Shown: positions 22,042 through 23,690 of the stretch, in pieces | How positions within the stretch are numbered: the first letter of the stretch is position 1 | Layout: each line of letters opens with the position of its first letter | Assembly: GCA_039180025.1 (NCBI GenBank) | Contig: JBCDDZ010000044.1 | Span: 1 to 23,690 of the forward strand | From: Algisphaera sp039180025 | GTDB taxonomy: Bacteria > Planctomycetota > Phycisphaerae > Phycisphaerales > Phycisphaeraceae | DNA length: 23,690 nucleotides | Direction: 5' to 3' | Notes under the pieces: model-generated | Seen by the model: the letters and a program-made list of their open reading frames with translations, nothing else | Told to the model about the DNA's origin: nothing | Databases searched by the model: none | Program-made: the position numbers and the translations under genes

Positions 22042-22695
22042 ATGCGAAACCCCCTGCCATCTCGCCCCGCCCCGGTCCTGGGTGTGTCCTTGTTCGCGGT
22101 CCTGTTGGGCGGCTGCAGCGTCACCGTCGGCGGCGACGGCCGCAGTCTCACCGAGCACAACGACGAGCTGCGCCGCGACAACCTCGCCCTGCAGCGCCAG
22201 CTCGAAGCGACCCGGAAGCAGATCACCCTGCTCCAAGGCGAGGTCCGCGCCGCCCACGGCAGCCCCGAGTCCGACCCCGCCCCCGGCCTCGAAGGAGCGT
22301 CCGTGCCCGTCCTCGCCGGCCTCGCCTTCGGCCGATACTCCGGGCCCCTCGACACCGACGACGACGGCCGAGACGACGCCCTGAAGCTTTACCTCCAGCC
22401 GATGGACCAGAAAGGCCGTATGCTCGTCGTGGCCGGTCGCCTCGAGGTCCGTGTCCTCGACGTCGCCGCCGACCGCGACCCCCGCGCGTTGATGACCCAG
22501 ACGCTGACCCCCGCCGAGCTCGACGCCGCCTACCGCAGCGGCTTCACCGGCTCCCACTACACCGTTGTCCTTCCCCTGGACGACCCCGGGTTCGACGCCC
22601 TCGACCAGATCACCGTGGCCGTCAAACTCTCCGCCGCGGGGCCCGACGGCCCGGCCCAGGCCTCCGCCCAGGCCGCCTACCCCCTCCGCCGCTGA
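22042..22695 (+). CDS. putative lipoprotein with coiled coil
   Basis: This 217-residue exported protein is of no family I recognise. The signal peptide ends in a lipobox (VLGVSLFAVLLGGC, Cys about residue 25), so it is probably lipid-anchored. A coiled coil follows (LTEHNDELRRDNLALQRQLE, then KQITLLQGEVRAA). The rest looks like a beta-rich domain with FGRYSGPLDTDDDGRDDALK, a calcium-loop-like Asp pattern, and YLQPMDQKGRMLVVAGRLEVRVLD, typical of planctomycete secreted proteins. ATG 22042 is preferred because it gives a normal signal peptide; ATG 22018 in frame would add eight residues. A possible terminator follows at 22738-22769. Confidence 0.78.
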   Translation: MRNPLPSRPAPVLGVSLFAVLLGGCSVTVGGDGRSLTEHNDELRRDNLALQRQLEATRKQITLLQGEVRAAHGSPESDPAPGLEGASVPVLAGLAFGRYSGPLDTDDDGRDDALKLYLQPMDQKGRMLVVAGRLEVRVLDVAADRDPRALMTQTLTPAELDAAYRSGFTGSHYTVVLPLDDPGFDALDQITVAVKLSAAGPDGPAQASAQAAYPLRR

Positions 22696-22737
22696 CCCCG
22701 TAGCGACCGGCCGTGCCCCCCCTGGTCCGCCGCCAGA

Positions 22738-22769
22738 CGCCGCCCGGGCCTCGGCTCGGCGATCTTTTT
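22738..22769 (+). terminator. possible terminator of the lipoprotein gene
   Basis: CGCCG (22738-22742) pairs with CGGCG (22757-22761), with further imperfect GC pairing inside, followed by ATC and five T. The outer stem is only 5 bp. Confidence 0.45.
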
Positions 22770-22835
22770 GCGTGTATTGGCCCGGTGGCCTTCCCCTAAA
22801 GTCTCTTTCTCCTCCATCCGATACATCCTCTTGAA

Positions 22836-22853
22836 CGGGCGCTTTTCCGCCCG
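22836..22853 (+). repeat. hairpin in the leader of the prepilin gene
   Basis: CGGGCG and CGCCCG pair over 6 bp around CTTTTC, 30 nt before ATG 22884. There is no T-tail. It could affect translation or mRNA stability; that is inference. Confidence 0.45.
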
Positions 22854-22883
22854 CGTCGCCTCCCCCGCGTTTGGACAACGGCC

Positions 22884-23375
22884 ATGATCACAACGCAGCC
22901 CCTCTCCCGCCACCGCGCCTTTACCCTCGTGGAAATCCTCATCGTTGTGGTGATCCTGGGCATCCTCGCCTCGATCGTGATCCCCCAGTTCAGCAACGCC
23001 ACCAGCCAGTCCAAAGCCTCCGCCACCGCCTCGGTCGTCCGCACCGTGCAGGCCAAGATCTTCGAAAGCTTCGCCACCACCGGCGCGTACCCCGAGACCA
23101 TCGACAACGACTGGTTCGTCGAGGGCAGCGTCCCGATCAACCCCCTGGCCGCCACCCAGCGGTCTCCGGTCATGCTTTACGACACCGCCGCGACCGCCGA
23201 GGTCACCCACCCGGCCACCAAAACCGTCGCCGCCACCGGGGCCTTCTGGTACAACCCGACCAACGGCACGATCCGCGCGCTCGTCCCCGACACCGGCACC
23301 GACGCCGAAAAACTCGAGCTCTACAACACCGCCAACGCCACCTCGGTCGCCAGCCTCACCGCCACCACCGACTAA
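22884..23375 (+). CDS. prepilin-like protein (type II secretion / type IV pilus family)
   Basis: This 163-residue protein carries a class III prepilin leader: a short basic N-terminus (MITTQPLSRHRA), then FTLVEILIVVVILGILASIVIP. The processing site lies before Phe13, with Glu at +5 as expected; the residue before the cut is Ala rather than the usual Gly. The hydrophobic helix drives membrane insertion and fibre assembly. The C-terminal part is a pseudopilin-like beta domain, with VEGSVPINPL and FWYNPTNGTIRALVPD, the latter typical of planctomycete prepilin-like proteins. No Shine-Dalgarno sequence is visible at ATG 22884. No other secretion genes are nearby, so it may be a scattered pseudopilin, many of which planctomycete genomes carry. 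Confidence 0.9.
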   Translation: MITTQPLSRHRAFTLVEILIVVVILGILASIVIPQFSNATSQSKASATASVVRTVQAKIFESFATTGAYPETIDNDWFVEGSVPINPLAATQRSPVMLYDTAATAEVTHPATKTVAATGAFWYNPTNGTIRALVPDTGTDAEKLELYNTANATSVASLTATTD

Positions 23376-23552
23376 ACCCCTGCCCCGCCGCCCCGGCCCG
23401 CTCAACCCCGGCCGGCCCTCCCGCGTTGTCCCCGTACCGTGGCCCTGCCACGCCATCTCTTCGTCCCGACCAAGCACCGGCTTGCCCCGGTGCCCGGTTT
23501 GTTTGTCGCACGTCGCTGCGCCGTCCTCCGCGTCGCCGCGCTCGCCCTCGGG

Positions 23553-23690
23553 CTATCCTCTGCGCCTGACCCACCGCAGCTCCGGCAACCCTAGCAGCCA
23601 CGCCCCGCCCAGGTACACCGCCGCCCCCACCCCCACGCCCAGCCCCAGCGCCGCCGCCGCCGCCACTTTCCCCGTTCCCCCGCCGCTCAC
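23553..23690 (-). CDS. C-terminus of a membrane protein, possibly a MurJ/Wzx-type flippase (partial)
   Basis: The - strand frame entering at the window edge runs 45 codons to TAG at 23553-23555. It has a hydrophobic helix with AAALGLGVGVGAAVYLGGAW followed by LLGLPELRWVRRRG. A last helix, a short LPEL turn and a basic tail are what I would expect at the C-terminus of lipid II or polysaccharide flippases. This is only 45 residues, so the family call is tentative; the coding character is better supported. The prepilin gene is convergent, 177 bp away, and I see no gene in between. Confidence 0.5.
   Translation of the reverse strand: MSGGGTGKVAAAAALGLGVGVGAAVYLGGAWLLGLPELRWVRRRG

Noticed and set aside
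1..23690. CRISPR array, transposon or prophage
   Set aside because: No regularly spaced direct repeats, transposase, integrase or phage structural genes were found on either strand.

Overview
The window looks like chromosomal DNA of a GC-rich, Gram-negative-type bacterium, most likely a planctomycete of the Phycisphaerae kind. This is an inference from the overall GC richness, the gene families, the zinc-ribbon and prepilin proteins and the housekeeping gene order; no rRNA or other definitive marker is present. I see no CRISPR array, insertion sequence, integrase or phage gene. It reads as a normal chromosomal segment mixing core and lineage-specific genes.

Layout. (1) 59-1687, + strand: a translation/export/transcription block, rpmG (L33), tRNA-Trp(CCA), secE, nusG. 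The usual next genes (rplK-rplA) are absent. (2) 1722-6139: a DUF6194 protein, a small unknown protein, rmuC, two small genes diverging from a 20-bp gap (4570/4591), and an orphan FtsX/MacB-type ABC permease. (3) 6281-7804, - strand: malate dehydrogenase (mdh) with a clear terminator, a structured non-coding upstream region, and a 30-codon ORF with a good ribosome-binding site. (4) 7950-13585, + strand: a large secreted protein with an AMMECR1-like region, a PP2C phosphatase with a long C-terminal extension, and a secreted parallel beta-helix protein whose signal peptide is separated from the body by a run of 10 G. (5) 13658-14107: rpiB. (6) 14225-20288, - strand: a long co-directional series running from an ABC-2 permease through a SCO copper chaperone, two translationally coupled membrane/helical-repeat proteins, DUF1232 and DM13 proteins, then (after a likely terminator) a Gfo/Idh/MocA oxidoreductase and a zinc-ribbon protein. 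(7) 20482-23375, + strand: secreted fasciclin protein with a textbook terminator, clpP, a lipoprotein and a prepilin-like protein. The last 138 bases hold the C-terminus of a membrane protein on the - strand, possibly a MurJ/Wzx-type flippase.

Themes. Several genes have no Shine-Dalgarno sequence but a TANNNT box 6-10 nt before the ATG, which suggests leaderless transcripts. In the 4570/4591 gap one 7-bp element, TACGATA, can serve as the -10 box on both strands. Long G or C runs and short in-frame repeats occur in genes for secreted or membrane proteins, and one run appears to decide whether the beta-helix protein is made with its signal peptide. The SCO, ABC-2 permease, DM13 and fasciclin genes lie close together and suggest an envelope or respiratory assembly function, but no oxidase subunit is in view.
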